A DNA stretch of 64,000 nucleotides, from contig CM075353.1 in NCBI GenBank assembly GCA_037693485.1, positions 60,940,501-61,004,500 of the forward strand, in the 5' to 3' direction. Positions 1 through 9,060 of the stretch are shown piece by piece (position 1 is the first letter of the stretch; every line of letters begins with the position of its first letter). The stretch comes from Kitagawia praeruptora. Taxonomy: Eukaryota > Streptophyta > Magnoliopsida > Apiales > Apiaceae. A program made the position numbers and the translations under genes. Under the pieces are notes generated by a model that did no database searches, was not told the DNA's origin, and worked only from the letters and a program-made list of their open reading frames with translations.

Positions 1-1951
1 GTATTCCAATTCCAGTAACATTGGCTACCAGACCAATCACGGAGTCAAAGCCCATCTCTACAGATATCTCAGTAACGAGACATGAAGCTATACTACCATC
101 AGTAGTACGTTTCCCTTCTTTCACCATATCGATCATTCCAAGCTTGATTGAACTAAGCACATGGTATAACCACCAGTCAGTTAAAACACAACAAAACCCA
201 TCTTCAAAAGTTCTAACACTTATATTGGCCCACCGAGGCAGTCGGGCAAACCCAATCAACACAAAGACAATACGGCCTAGATTTGGTTTGCTTTTAGCCA
301 CCACCATGTGGACAGAGAAACCCCCCGCTCGATCATTAATCAATACTGCACCGGTTATGACTAGGGCCCAGTAATCACAATTAAACACCCCCAAATGGAG
401 CTCCTCTCCACCAATGCAAGAAGCCATCAGATTCTTTGCCATATCAATCCCCACCTTAACACCTTCTGTAACAGCCCTACGCTCCTGATGTGGGCTTCCA
501 GAGTATACAAGTGCGACCACCCTGAAAAGATTTAAATCACAAAAGACCCAGTACAGGTCCTCAACCAACTGTCCTATCACAATGTCATCATAACCATCAA
601 AAAACACCGCTTGCCAGTGGTGTTCATTGCTCCAACTACCATGTGGAACAAACTTCTGCAGAATCGCTTCATTTTGTAGTCCGTCACAACAATCAATATC
701 AAAAACTTCATAATCAATTGACTTCAGGCAGCCAGATCTTCTAACATAAAACCTACAAACTATCAAGTGACCGTCATTAAGAATGGACAGCCAAACATGG
801 ACGTACACCTTCGTCTCAGTGTTGGTCATCACCATGGCACCATTAAACAACATCACATAACTCATGTTAGAAGAAACGCCAACATAGAGCCCTAGAAGCA
901 GAAAACCATAGGATGTAGAGGCTATCAACAGAGCGCCATCCAACTCCTGGAAATCAGCATTAAAACCCTTACAAGCATAGCCCGGACCTTGCGACTTCGA
1001 CCACAACCTCTCCACCGAGAGGCGTGCGACCATCTCGAAAGAACCTAGGTCTATGAAGGCAGCCTCCAAATCCTGAGACCTCGCAATAACTTCTTTAAAG
1101 TCGACTCCAACATCCGATAAGAAAGGATGTACGTGCGTATTCAACACAATACCTCTGTTAGTAGGACGAATCCCTAGATAAACAGACCCACCATTGATAG
1201 CGAAGCTATCATACTCATAAAATGAGTCAACATTGACATTATCGGAGGGCTCATTACCATCCTCCGAACAATTCAATTGGGAGGAGACCCCCAAAAAACC
1301 CAATGAACTACCATACAAAGAAACGTCCATACCATCTGCCATCTTTGGGAGAGAAATAACAGCAAACCATTTCTTTGCGATGCTCTTAGTAAAATCGCCG
1401 AAAACCTGGTTAGCGTACATCATAAACTTGTTTGTTTGAAACAGAGTAACAAACACCTTGTCTGCCTTTAGAGACTTCTTCAAAAGGACTGCACCAGAGC
1501 CCCGATTTGCGTCCACTTCTTCAATCACTTCTTCAGTCAAGGCTATTCGCCGCACTACAATCGACCCAGCTGCGAAGGCCATTGATGTTCCAAACAGAAT
1601 CAGCGAAACAGGCATAGCAAGACAGCCAATATGAGAAACCATACGGGAACCCCTTGAAACCGAAGCCCAGTTCACTAGAACGTAGTTCGAGAGACTCGAC
1701 AAATCAAAAGAGGTAGCTTTCCCAGAAGAGATAGACATACCAACTTCAATTTCCATTACACAGTATGGGTAAAGAACCCCTACTGTTTTGATAAGGTCTG
1801 GTAAAAAGATCCCAGAAACCTTCCCAACTATAAAGATGAAGTTCCACGACCTTAGATCTAGAACTTCAAACCCATCAAATTGGTCAAGACCCATCAGAAA
1901 ACCGAACCCAGATTCCCCAGCAGAAGTGAACAGAACACCCTTTAGAGACAT
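1..1951 (-). CDS. Retroposon ORF, at least 650 codons, RNase H-like C-terminal part (partial)
   Basis: From ATG at 1951 the minus strand is open for 650 codons with no stop before the window edge. Function is unknown. The first ~440 residues match nothing I recognise except copy A2 on the other strand. Residues ~445-580 look like a divergent plant RNase H fold: FFDG near 450, an EGVKVGIDMAKNL helix near 490 after a conserved YSG, FNCDYWALV near 524 and PRWAN near 573. These sit where RVT_3-type RNase H has DGA, AE..A..EGL..A, ESDS and PR..N..AD. The block YSG..-(H/L)QxR/G..VT.G...G..MA..LMAS is shared with the ORF at 7674-8876. No reverse transcriptase or endonuclease motif is seen in the visible part. 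An open frame this long in transposon-rich DNA suggests a recent insertion or selection. Confidence 0.7.
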   Translation of the reverse strand, partial: MSLKGVLFTSAGESGFGFLMGLDQFDGFEVLDLRSWNFIFIVGKVSGIFLPDLIKTVGVLYPYCVMEIEVGMSISSGKATSFDLSSLSNYVLVNWASVSRGSRMVSHIGCLAMPVSLILFGTSMAFAAGSIVVRRIALTEEVIEEVDANRGSGAVLLKKSLKADKVFVTLFQTNKFMMYANQVFGDFTKSIAKKWFAVISLPKMADGMDVSLYGSSLGFLGVSSQLNCSEDGNEPSDNVNVDSFYEYDSFAINGGSVYLGIRPTNRGIVLNTHVHPFLSDVGVDFKEVIARSQDLEAAFIDLGSFEMVARLSVERLWSKSQGPGYACKGFNADFQELDGALLIASTSYGFLLLGLYVGVSSNMSYVMLFNGAMVMTNTETKVYVHVWLSILNDGHLIVCRFYVRRSGCLKSIDYEVFDIDCCDGLQNEAILQKFVPHGSWSNEHHWQAVFFDGYDDIVIGQLVEDLYWVFCDLNLFRVVALVYSGSPHQERRAVTEGVKVGIDMAKNLMASCIGGEELHLGVFNCDYWALVITGAVLINDRAGGFSVHMVVAKSKPNLGRIVFVLIGFARLPRWANISVRTFEDGFCCVLTDWWLYHVLSSIKLGMIDMVKEGKRTTDGSIASCLVTEISVEMGFDSVIGLVANVTGIGI

Positions 1952-2128
1952 AAGCGAAAATATTATATATAGTATAAGAAATATAGTGTTTTAGGTGAAA
2001 GATTAGGAGATGAAGGTGGATTTAGGAAGGCTATGGTGTAGATTTGATGGAGAAATGGAGTAGAATAAAGGCAAATTGCAGTGGCGGCTATTAGGGTTAG
2101 GAGAGAGAACGGAGGACTCTCATTTAGT
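1..2128 (-). mobile_element. RT-less retroposon family, copy A1 (runs off left edge)
   Basis: Reading leftward from about 2128, this copy starts with a leader (2128-1952) that matches the leader of the complete copy at 7411-7587. Both begin AAATGAGAGTC, both contain a TAGCCGCCAC/TAGCCGCCACC stretch, and both end with a TATATATAAT-rich stretch just before the ORF. The ORF then continues past base 1, so the 3' end and its target duplication lie outside the window. The family is defined here by comparison of three copies; I know no named family that it belongs to. Confidence 0.7.
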
Positions 2129-4194
2129 TTTTTTTTTGTTCTTGCCCGCCCCGGTGGAACTTTTTGTGAAGTTGTGTGTGAACCGCTCTTGGTTAGCAAG
2201 GTATCTCTTGCTATTGAAATGGATCGTGGGCTCTCTAGGCCAGCTCTTATCAGAGATGTGGGGTTTTCTTTCCCAAGATGTGCAAGGAAAAGTGGAGATT
2301 ATTGTATGTCTGCTTATCTAGATGTGTTGAATCTCTTGAAGATTCTGGTATTCAAGGGATCGTTTTTTATGGTCCTTCGTTGTGCCGGGTTAAAGCTTAT
2401 TGACAAGGTTAATAGCTCACTCGGAAATGGTGTAAAGATTGGTGTTGTCAAAGGGCACCAGCTGGTTGATGTTTTGTCTCATCGATCTCAGTGGTTTGTT
2501 ATTTCAAGATTGAATGATCTATATCGGGTAAAGTTGTTTGTGGCTATGTTGGATGGGGCGAGCCTCGGTGTTCAACCAACATGTCAAAAAGCTTCAACTA
2601 AGGTGGTGTTTGCAGATGATGTATTAATCTCATCATCCGGTGTGTCAATGAATCAAGTGGGTTTTCACAGCTTGATGGTTCGATCTAGAGACTTCAGCCA
2701 TAAGGATGTCTTAGGAGGTCCGTTTTGGACCTTCTTTTCTAAACGGAGTGGACCCACCTTGAGGGTGGCTGTTGTGGTTAAGCTTACACCGCTCTAGATG
2801 AGGGGTTTGAGTGTTGATGAGGCTTGGAAGGATGGTTTTGAGGGAATGCCTCACCGAGTTTTTGACTCAATTGTTGTTCGGGCTTGTGGTGTTATTGAAA
2901 GGTGTACCGTTTTTGGTGTTATTGAAAGGTGTACCGTATCTGGTGGCTTGGTTTTCCTAATGGTTTTAGAGAAGAAGGTCTTTGTTCAGCCTGCAGTTTT
3001 GGGGGCTCATTCGAAGCTGTTTGTGGATGATGTTATTCACATCTTTGATGGTGTCTGGGTGTTCCTTGGTTTTCAGAATGACAACATTGATGGAATGCTC
3101 ACCTCTTATGGTGACCTGTTCCTCTCGGATTTTCTTCACATGAATTATTTTACCTATGTTGGTGGCTATATCTTTGTATCGCTCTGCAATGGGGATTCTC
3201 ATTGGTATTTTGATGTGTTGATGACAATTGTTGCGAATGATTTATGTGTGAATGTTGTCATGGTTATTCTGATTACTTGTGGGGACTGTAAAATCAAGAC
3301 TACGCTATTTATGGCTCTATAGTTTACTGGAGTATTGATTTACTTAGCCTGGGCTGCTATTAGCTATGGTATTCTGGTTGTTTCCCATGCCATATATTCT
3401 GAGCTTGCTGATTATATTCAATGGGTAAGTCCTAGTTTAGACTACATGCTGATGGTCACACAGCGGAGGTTGGGCATCTCGATTATGTTTTATGAAATGG
3501 TTGTGGTAATCAGCATCTTCTGTGATGTGGTCTTGTGCACAAGGAATGAGTTTACGCATGCCCGACGGGGGTTCGATAAATGTACTGGTTTTGAGCACAG
3601 TCTTGATGTCGACTTTGAGAGTGAAATTAGGGGCTTTCAATCTGAGAAGGGTATTATGCATTGTGACAATTTCAATTGGGCTGTGTTACAGACCTTAAAT
3701 GGTCGGTTTGCTTTTCAGAATTTTCTTATTCTGTTATATGCTGAAGGATTGGTTGTCTGTTGGACTCAAATGGAATTTAAGCGGTTAGCTTTTGTGGTGA
3801 AGGAGACTTGGAGGGCTGTGACTACGGGAAACTGTGTTCGGTCTGGAGATGTGGTTGTTTTGAGAGAGTTCATGTGTAAGGATGATTGGAGAATAACGGT
3901 TGGTTTAGTTATTTTACGAGTAGAGGAGAATAGGGGCCTCTCTCAGGAACCTGTTGTTTCCTATGCAGACTTGTTTAGCCACACTGTTAGTGGTTTGTTA
4001 ATAGTTTGTCCTTTTTGGACAAATGCTTGGTTGATGTTGGAGGCACCAGTTTAATTAAGCCTATCTAGTTTGGTTGTTGACTCAAGTTATTTGAGTATGT
4101 CATGATGGTTTAGTTGTATTAGTTGATGTTGCTTTCGCGGAGTATGCCCCTAGAATTGTATCAAGTTGTTCCTTTTGGTATAAAATTTTAATTA
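2129..4194 (+). mobile_element. RT-less retroposon family, copy A2 (lacks its leader)
   Basis: This divergent copy faces away from A1 and starts directly at A1's 5' end. It lacks the family leader and begins inside or near the start of the ORF. It ends with the 3' signature shared with the complete copy at 7396-9045: a block reading GTATGCCCCTAGA, then TGGTATAAA..TTTTAATTAGCAAAAA (4130-4194). The 3' flank is the interior of a sirevirus, so A2 (or A1 and A2 together) inserted into that element. No target duplication can be checked because the other flank is outside the window. Confidence 0.65.
2130..4054 (+). pseudogene. Retroposon ORF of copy A2, two in-frame stops
   Basis: One frame runs from 2081 (antisense to A1's leader up to about 2128) to the stop at 4052-4054, broken only by TAG at 2795-2797 and TAG at 3320-3322. 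Recognisable similarity to the A1 protein includes LIRDVGFSFP against LIKTVGVLYP near the start, LGVQPT against LGIRPT mid-protein, and SRDF against SQDL after it. The last ~130 codons have the same RNase H-like layout as A1. A 27-bp direct repeat at about 2887-2940 duplicates a GVIERCTV-type segment. The two stops make this copy non-coding, though the frame is otherwise preserved over nearly 2 kb. Confidence 0.6.
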
Positions 4195-4199
4195 GCAAA

Positions 4200-5679
4200 A
4201 AGAAAAAAGAAACTCCCAGTTCTGAAAAGAAAGATGATGTCAATGATGAATGGGAGTTAGAAATTCTCGAAGCCTTGGAGGCTAGTATCTTGAGACTTGT
4301 AGTTGAATGCTTTGATGCTGAAAAAGATATTGTCAACAAGGATACTGTCAAAATGGCTGGAGACACCCAAGTGAAAGATGTTGTCAAGAGCCAAACAAAA
4401 GAAGCTGTCAAAGATGTTGTCATGAAAGATGCTGTCAAAATCCAAATTGAGGAAACTGTCAAAGTACGAAAGCTTGTTAAGAACTTCACGTCTAACAGAA
4501 GAAAGACATCGTGCAACCAAAATAAAAGGGAAGACAGTTGCAGCAGCAAGGAAAAAGAAGCATGGAGCAGTTTTGATAGAGAAACCCATTGACAAGAGAA
4601 AAGTAAATAGTTTTGAACTATTGAAAAAGTCGATTGATGGGAGCATTACATCTGTCTCAGTGGAACTGGACCCAGTCAATAACAACGTACTCAAGTATGA
4701 TCTCAAGGACTCTGGAACTACAATCATAACTAAAGAACAAGATTTCACTATGGAGATAATTTCGCATGTGGTAGGCAGTTTTGATCTTTCGTACAAAACT
4801 GTAATGGTAAGGAGAAGCATTGATTTCTTCGTTCTGGAAAGGGTGATCACTCTCATGGAAACAGACCAAGATGTTTCCAGCAGTATCTTAGAGCATGTCA
4901 AAGAATACTATGCTAAAAGATATGCTAAATTTTATGAGAAGTATGGTGATTGGAGAGCACATGATGATGCAGACCTGGAAGTTAGCTCTTATGGTGAGCC
5001 AATGCCTGATGTGAACCTTAAAGAAGCACATCACCCTTTTACAAAGGCTGGCATGGCTGAATATGAAGCAGAACAAGCTTTTCAGGCTGCTAGAGCTAAA
5101 TCATCCCAACCTACCAAGCCTGCCAAACCTGCCAAACAAAGTGCTGAAGATCTAGAAGCTCAACTGAAGGAAAGCTACGAGAAAATCAACAAGCTATTCA
5201 GTGAGAAAGCAGGTTATCAGCCCTGTGTACTGGATGATCCTCTGAGAATCAAGAATGAAAAAGAAGAAATCTATGTTGATAGTTTTCACAAACTGAGGAC
5301 CAGTATACTGAAGGATCTCTACTGGAAAGTTGTTGGATCAGTTCATAAGCTCGAAATGCTAGTTGCTTGGGAACTAGAGGTTATATTTGATCAAAGGAGA
5401 GATGAAGATCCAAAGCAAGACAGAAAGAGAAGAGCATCTTTGAATGCTTTTCCTGGAAGGAGATTCAAGATCATCCAAGGAATTTTGAAGTTTAGAACAT
5501 TCACTTATGATTTTGAAACTTGGTTTGATCTAAAAGATGCTGAAGTATTTCCTTCTCGAGTGATTCAAGGGTATATTGAAGACATTGAAGATGATGCCAA
5601 ATCACCAGAAGAAAAAGCTTTAGTTGAAGACCTCAAGAAGGCAAAACATGAAGCTCTCAGAAGAGAGGGAAAAATCTAA
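4200..5679 (+). pseudogene. Sirevirus post-pol (env-like) ORF, 3' part, frameshifted
   Basis: The segment encodes a charged, Lys/Glu-rich protein with Pro/Ala/Lys repeats (near 5105-5140) and a predicted helical C-terminus. It occupies two frames: 4200 to about 4480, then about 4480 to the stop at 5677-5679, so a single-base indel lies near 4480. Its C-terminal part (about 5270-5675) is of the same character as the C-terminal part of the post-pol ORF at 11150-11557, with an Arg/Lys-rich stretch followed by long acidic helices. Proteins at this position in sireviruses are called env-like, but their function is unproven and no signal or transmembrane segment is evident here. The 5' part was removed or displaced by the retroposon insertion. 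Confidence 0.55.
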
Positions 5680-5898
5680 ACAACCGGAGACTGCTAAAAT
5701 CAAGTTAAGTTAATCTCTAAACCGCTCATTCAATAGGAGCAATTGATTTGCAGTTAGTTCATAAGCTTCATGTTCTAAAGTTTTCTTAACATTTATCAGA
5801 TATGGTATTTCAACTATTCTAATCTATGTTAGTTAAGTTGTCCGCACGTTTAATTGTAAATTTGTTGTTATTGTCCATAAAAACAAATTTGGGGAGAT
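5680..5898 (+). other. Sirevirus 3' untranslated segment and polypurine tract
   Basis: No ORF is present. The last bases, TTTGGGGAGAT at 5888-5898, form a polypurine tract directly before the LTR and would prime plus-strand synthesis. Confidence 0.6.
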
Positions 5899-6971
5899 TG
5901 TTGGGATTTATGGGTGATAGCATAGAGACAACTTAACTATATTTCCCTGTACTTAGTTTTTACTAAGTTGAACATACTGTCACAGCTAGAGTATGTTCTT
6001 GTAATCGAATAATTGCTATCATGTAATAATTGTATTTCTTGGGAGAAGTTCATGTATTTGTTCAAGCCTCAAGGAATATATCCAGAAGACAACAAGAATA
6101 AAAGTTACTGTCACACTCTTGACAGTAAGGTTACAAGAAGACAAATGTTGCAAAGTCACGACAAAGCTATATCTGATAGCGACATTGGCTGAAGCATGGG
6201 ACAGTAACATTCTCACACTTAACAACAAGTCTGGAGTTCCAACAGCAACATTGGCGGAACCTCGTACTGTCAACTACTGAATATTCCTTTGATAGCAAAC
6301 TCGGCGGTTAAGGTTACTACCACGCTGGATTGTTTGATTTGGGTACTTTTCTCAGTCAAAGCCTGTGACAGGTTATATGTTCAAGAAACAAATTTGTTGC
6401 AAGACTCTATCGGTTGTAGCAGACCTGCAAAGACTACGATAGAAGCTTGAGAGATTCACAAGACAAGGCTGGTCAATTTGAGGTGTATGTTATATCCACA
6501 TCTACTAGAATTGTATTAGCTAGAAATAGAAAGAATCTAGGTTGCTTTACTTGTAAGGTTTATCCTATCTGTATAGCAATTTAGGAAAGTCACATGGGTG
6601 TGCAAATTGTAATGAGCTGCCACTTGAAAACGATAGCAGCTCAACACCCCATGCGATAGAGACAACAGAGTATCTTCGTCTACTTAGATACACATCTCAT
6701 ATTCTTTTCTATGTACGCACACACAACAACAACGTAGCAATCTTGTATCTCTCAAGACAACGAAGCTGGAGAAACATTTTCTCTAGGTTGTAGCAACACT
6801 TCGCACAAGATAAATAAAACATTTATTTTGGGAGAAATCTTGTTCCACTTACGTTTGCATATTTCAACTGATAATCTATAATCTTTATTATTGTTGTTGA
6901 TTTTAAAGATTCAATTTTATCAGTATTGCATTCAACCCCCACCCCCCTTCTGCAATACTCCGGGACCAACA
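5899..6971 (+). repeat. Sirevirus 3' LTR (1073 bp)
   Basis: It starts TGTTGGGATT directly after the polypurine tract and ends GGGACCAACA, giving the 6-bp inverted ends TGTTGG/CCAACA. The C-rich stretch shortly before the end (6934-6950) is typical of sirevirus LTR ends. No primer binding site follows it, so this is the 3' and not the 5' LTR. Confidence 0.75.
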
Positions 6972-7380
6972 ATAGTATTATCTGTCGAAGAAAAAAGAAT
7001 AAAGTCAATCTACAGACTTGAATATTTACTGCATTGAATCTGCTATTTGATCAAGCCTCAATGTAGTATTCAAAGAAGTGGATTCATTTACAAGTGACAG
7101 GGATTTATAGTGTGACTAAAGAAGTACAGAAAGGTTTTGAAGAGAGTTTTGTTTTTGTCAAGGGTACGATTAACATACATAAATTGTATCAAAGACACAA
7201 TATCCAGAAAAATGAATTCTTTCACTCAAGAAATTTTATCATCTAACTGAAAGCCACACTTGATGCTCCCGGACATTTAATGTTTGAAAAGAAAACATCT
7301 AGTATGTCATCGCACCTGAATCACCAACAGAAATGAAAAAAAAATTGTCTCAAAATAATAATTATATTAATCTTTATGTC
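6972..7380. other. Spacer between sirevirus LTR and complete retroposon
   Basis: About 410 bp of AT-rich sequence. No ORF, RNA gene or repeat is recognised. Because the sirevirus 5' side is missing, its target duplication cannot be found here. Confidence 0.5.
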
Positions 7381-7395
7381 ATATAGAAATAACCA
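7381..7395 (+). repeat. 15-bp target-site duplication, left copy
   Basis: ATATAGAAATAACCA occurs here and again at 9046-9060, exactly bracketing the retroposon. A duplication of this length is typical of LINE-type target-primed insertion, not of LTR elements (5 bp) or most DNA transposons. Confidence 0.9.
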
Positions 7396-7587
7396 TTCAT
7401 CAGGGCTAGACAAATGAGAGTCGTATGCTCTAACCTCTCTCTAAAAACCTAGCCGCCACCAAACTCAATCCTTAATCTAAACCATTTCTTCATCAAATCT
7501 TCACACTAGCCTTCCCAAATTCACCTTTCCTCTTCCAATCTTTCACCTTAAACACCATATTTCTTACTATATATAATTATTAGTTTA

Positions 7588-7835
7588 ATGAAGAGGGTTT
7601 CTTTTTCGGAGAACCTAGTGACTGTGATTCCTCCCCGTGCGCGAGGATTTGAAGTTTGCCATCCGGTGGGTGGATGAATAAGAGTCCGAAGAGGGTCTCC
7701 TTTTCGGAGAACTTAGTAAATGTGATTCCTCCCCGTGTGAGAGGATCTGAAGCTTGCCTTCATGTGGGTAGTCCGATTAGGAGTCCGAAGAGGGTCTCTT
7801 TTTCGGAGAACCTTGTGACTGTGTATCCTTTGATG
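7588..7835 (+). repeat. ~98-bp tandem repeat at the retroposon ORF start
   Basis: Two and a half units begin near 7591, 7688 and 7786. Each starts AAGAGGGT(T/C)TC.TTTTCGGAGAAC and the first two continue GTGATTCCTCCCCGTG. Every unit encodes KRVSFSENLV. The first unit is out of frame with the main ORF: ATG at 7588 gives 29 codons and then a stop at 7675-7677. Confidence 0.85.
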
Positions 7836-8876
7836 GGTGCACACTCCTCTCCTGGAAGGGAGAGGTTTCTTCGTGTGACTAAGAGATTGAAGTTTGGGAC
7901 GGAGTGTACGGAGTATGGTACATCGGGTCCCCAAGATGGGCTGGAGGTGTCGGAGAGGACCTTCATCAAGAAGAAAGTTACTTTCAACGATTTGGTCATT
8001 GAAATTAATGATTTAAATAATGAAATGCCCGATTCAATTTCAAAGGAAGCTACTGACTTTACTGTTGGTGCTAATGTGGATTTGGAAGTCAATTCCTATT
8101 TGGTGGATGAAGGAATGGATTTGCCAAATCTGGGTGAAAATGTGGCTTGCCGAAAGGCTTACCTTAGGGAGTTTACTCCTAATGTGGAGGTTGTCAAGCC
8201 TGCGAGGAAATCGATGAAGTGGAAGGATAATATCCAGGTTATTATTGATCATGATAGTCAGGTCAATAAGAAGTTGGTTATGGATGAGGAGGTAGATCAA
8301 AAGCTGAAGGAAAAGGGCATTGAAGCCTTTCAGTACTTCAGGAGTAGTGGATGTGTTCTGGAAGGGACAGGAAGGGTGTTGAGGCGTACGCTTAGGATTC
8401 TTGGGTGTGAACCAGGAGGCTACACTTATTTCAATCGTGGTAGTTACTTGACATTGAATTGTAAATGTGTAGAGCTGGATGTTCACAAGGTGTGTGCTAT
8501 GCGCACTGCAATGTGGGTATTTGCTTGTTACGATGGCCTTGTCAGGAAGGGAATGGTTGAAGACCCTTTAGGAGTGGCGGATGCTTTAAACCCTGTCATG
8601 GTGATTGTGGTAGTATACTCTGGAAATTTGCAGCAGGGGCGAAAGTTTGTTACAACAGGTACCCAGATGGGCCTTGGTTTGGCAATGTATCTGATGGCTT
8701 CGCGTGCTTGGGTTGAGGAGCTCAATTTGCTTGTGTTCCATTGTGTTAAACCTTATGGGTATAATGATGAATGCCAATTAATGATCCTAACAGATGATGA
8801 AGGGAGGACTCTGCTCGTGGGAGACTGCGGTGTTTATGCAGTATTGCAGACTGGAATGTTCATGGCAATTTTCTAG
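7674..8876 (+). CDS. Retroposon ORF with KRVSF repeats and RNase H-like C-terminus (400 codons)
   Basis: I chose ATG at 7674; a longer frame exists only from a TTG at 7656. Function is unknown. Residues 5-14 and 38-47 carry KRVSFSENLV copies and a related KKVTFNDLV lies near residue 104. The middle is acidic. The last ~130 residues match the RNase H-like region of A1: YDG near 285, VVVYSG near 312, a helical block ending MYLMAS near 343, then VFHC and a TDDEGRTLL strand. The C-terminal part seen in A1 (PRWAN block) is missing, so the protein ends early. There is no CCHC knuckle, endonuclease or reverse transcriptase. The frame is intact over 1.2 kb inside a complete element with perfect target duplications, which fits a young copy. 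Confidence 0.6.
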   Translation: MNKSPKRVSFSENLVNVIPPRVRGSEACLHVGSPIRSPKRVSFSENLVTVYPLMGAHSSPGRERFLRVTKRLKFGTECTEYGTSGPQDGLEVSERTFIKKKVTFNDLVIEINDLNNEMPDSISKEATDFTVGANVDLEVNSYLVDEGMDLPNLGENVACRKAYLREFTPNVEVVKPARKSMKWKDNIQVIIDHDSQVNKKLVMDEEVDQKLKEKGIEAFQYFRSSGCVLEGTGRVLRRTLRILGCEPGGYTYFNRGSYLTLNCKCVELDVHKVCAMRTAMWVFACYDGLVRKGMVEDPLGVADALNPVMVIVVVYSGNLQQGRKFVTTGTQMGLGLAMYLMASRAWVEELNLLVFHCVKPYGYNDECQLMILTDDEGRTLLVGDCGVYAVLQTGMFMAIF

Positions 8877-9045
8877 TTTTCTGATTCTGATTGTGTTTGT
8901 GCTCTGCTGTTGTTGATTGCTAGTATTTTAGCATTATTGATGTTTTTTTCTCTGTTGTTCCGCTAGGTAGATGTGTTTCTTATCGCGGGGTATGCCCCTA
9001 GAGATGTAATCGTTTGCCTGTGGTATAAATTTTAATTAGCAAAAA

Positions 9046-9060
9046 ATATAGAAATAACCA
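9046..9060 (+). repeat. 15-bp target-site duplication, right copy
   Basis: ATATAGAAATAACCA, identical to 7381-7395, follows the A-run of retroposon copy B directly. Confidence 0.9.

Larger units (their letters stand above)
4195..6971 (+). mobile_element. 3' part of a sirevirus-type Ty1-copia retrotransposon
   Basis: What remains is the end of a post-pol ORF, a polypurine tract and one LTR, in plus orientation. Gag, pol and the 5' LTR are missing. The left boundary is the 3' end of retroposon copy A2. The post-pol coding content and C-rich LTR end resemble the sirevirus lineage, as does the separate complete element at 10469-22809, but the LTRs of the two are unrelated in length and sequence, so they are different families. 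Confidence 0.7.
7396..9045 (+). mobile_element. RT-less retroposon family, complete copy B (1650 bp)
   Basis: This is the only copy with both ends inside the window. Perfect 15-bp direct repeats flank it. Its leader (7411-7587) matches that of A1 and its 3' end (8985-9045) matches that of A2: both have GTATGCCCCTAGA, TGGTATAAA and the terminal TTTTAATTAGCAAAAA. It therefore has a full-length 5' end by comparison with A1, yet is far shorter because its ORF is only 400 codons. No reverse transcriptase or endonuclease is encoded, so it must have been mobilised in trans, presumably by a LINE sharing this 3' end. Confidence 0.8.

Noticed and set aside
21..374. Plus-strand ORF of 117 codons, with others at 1233-1439 and 1788-1994
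   Set aside because: All are antisense to the uninterrupted 650-codon minus frame of retroposon copy A1.
2609..2620. FADD in the A2 frame, like the catalytic box of a LINE reverse transcriptase
   Set aside because: No other RT blocks surround it, and the matching region of A1 does not have it; probably coincidence.
4257..4901. Minus-strand ORFs of 149 and 214 codons across the sirevirus fragment
   Set aside because: They mirror the plus-strand post-pol coding region and have Ser/Leu/Phe-rich antisense composition.
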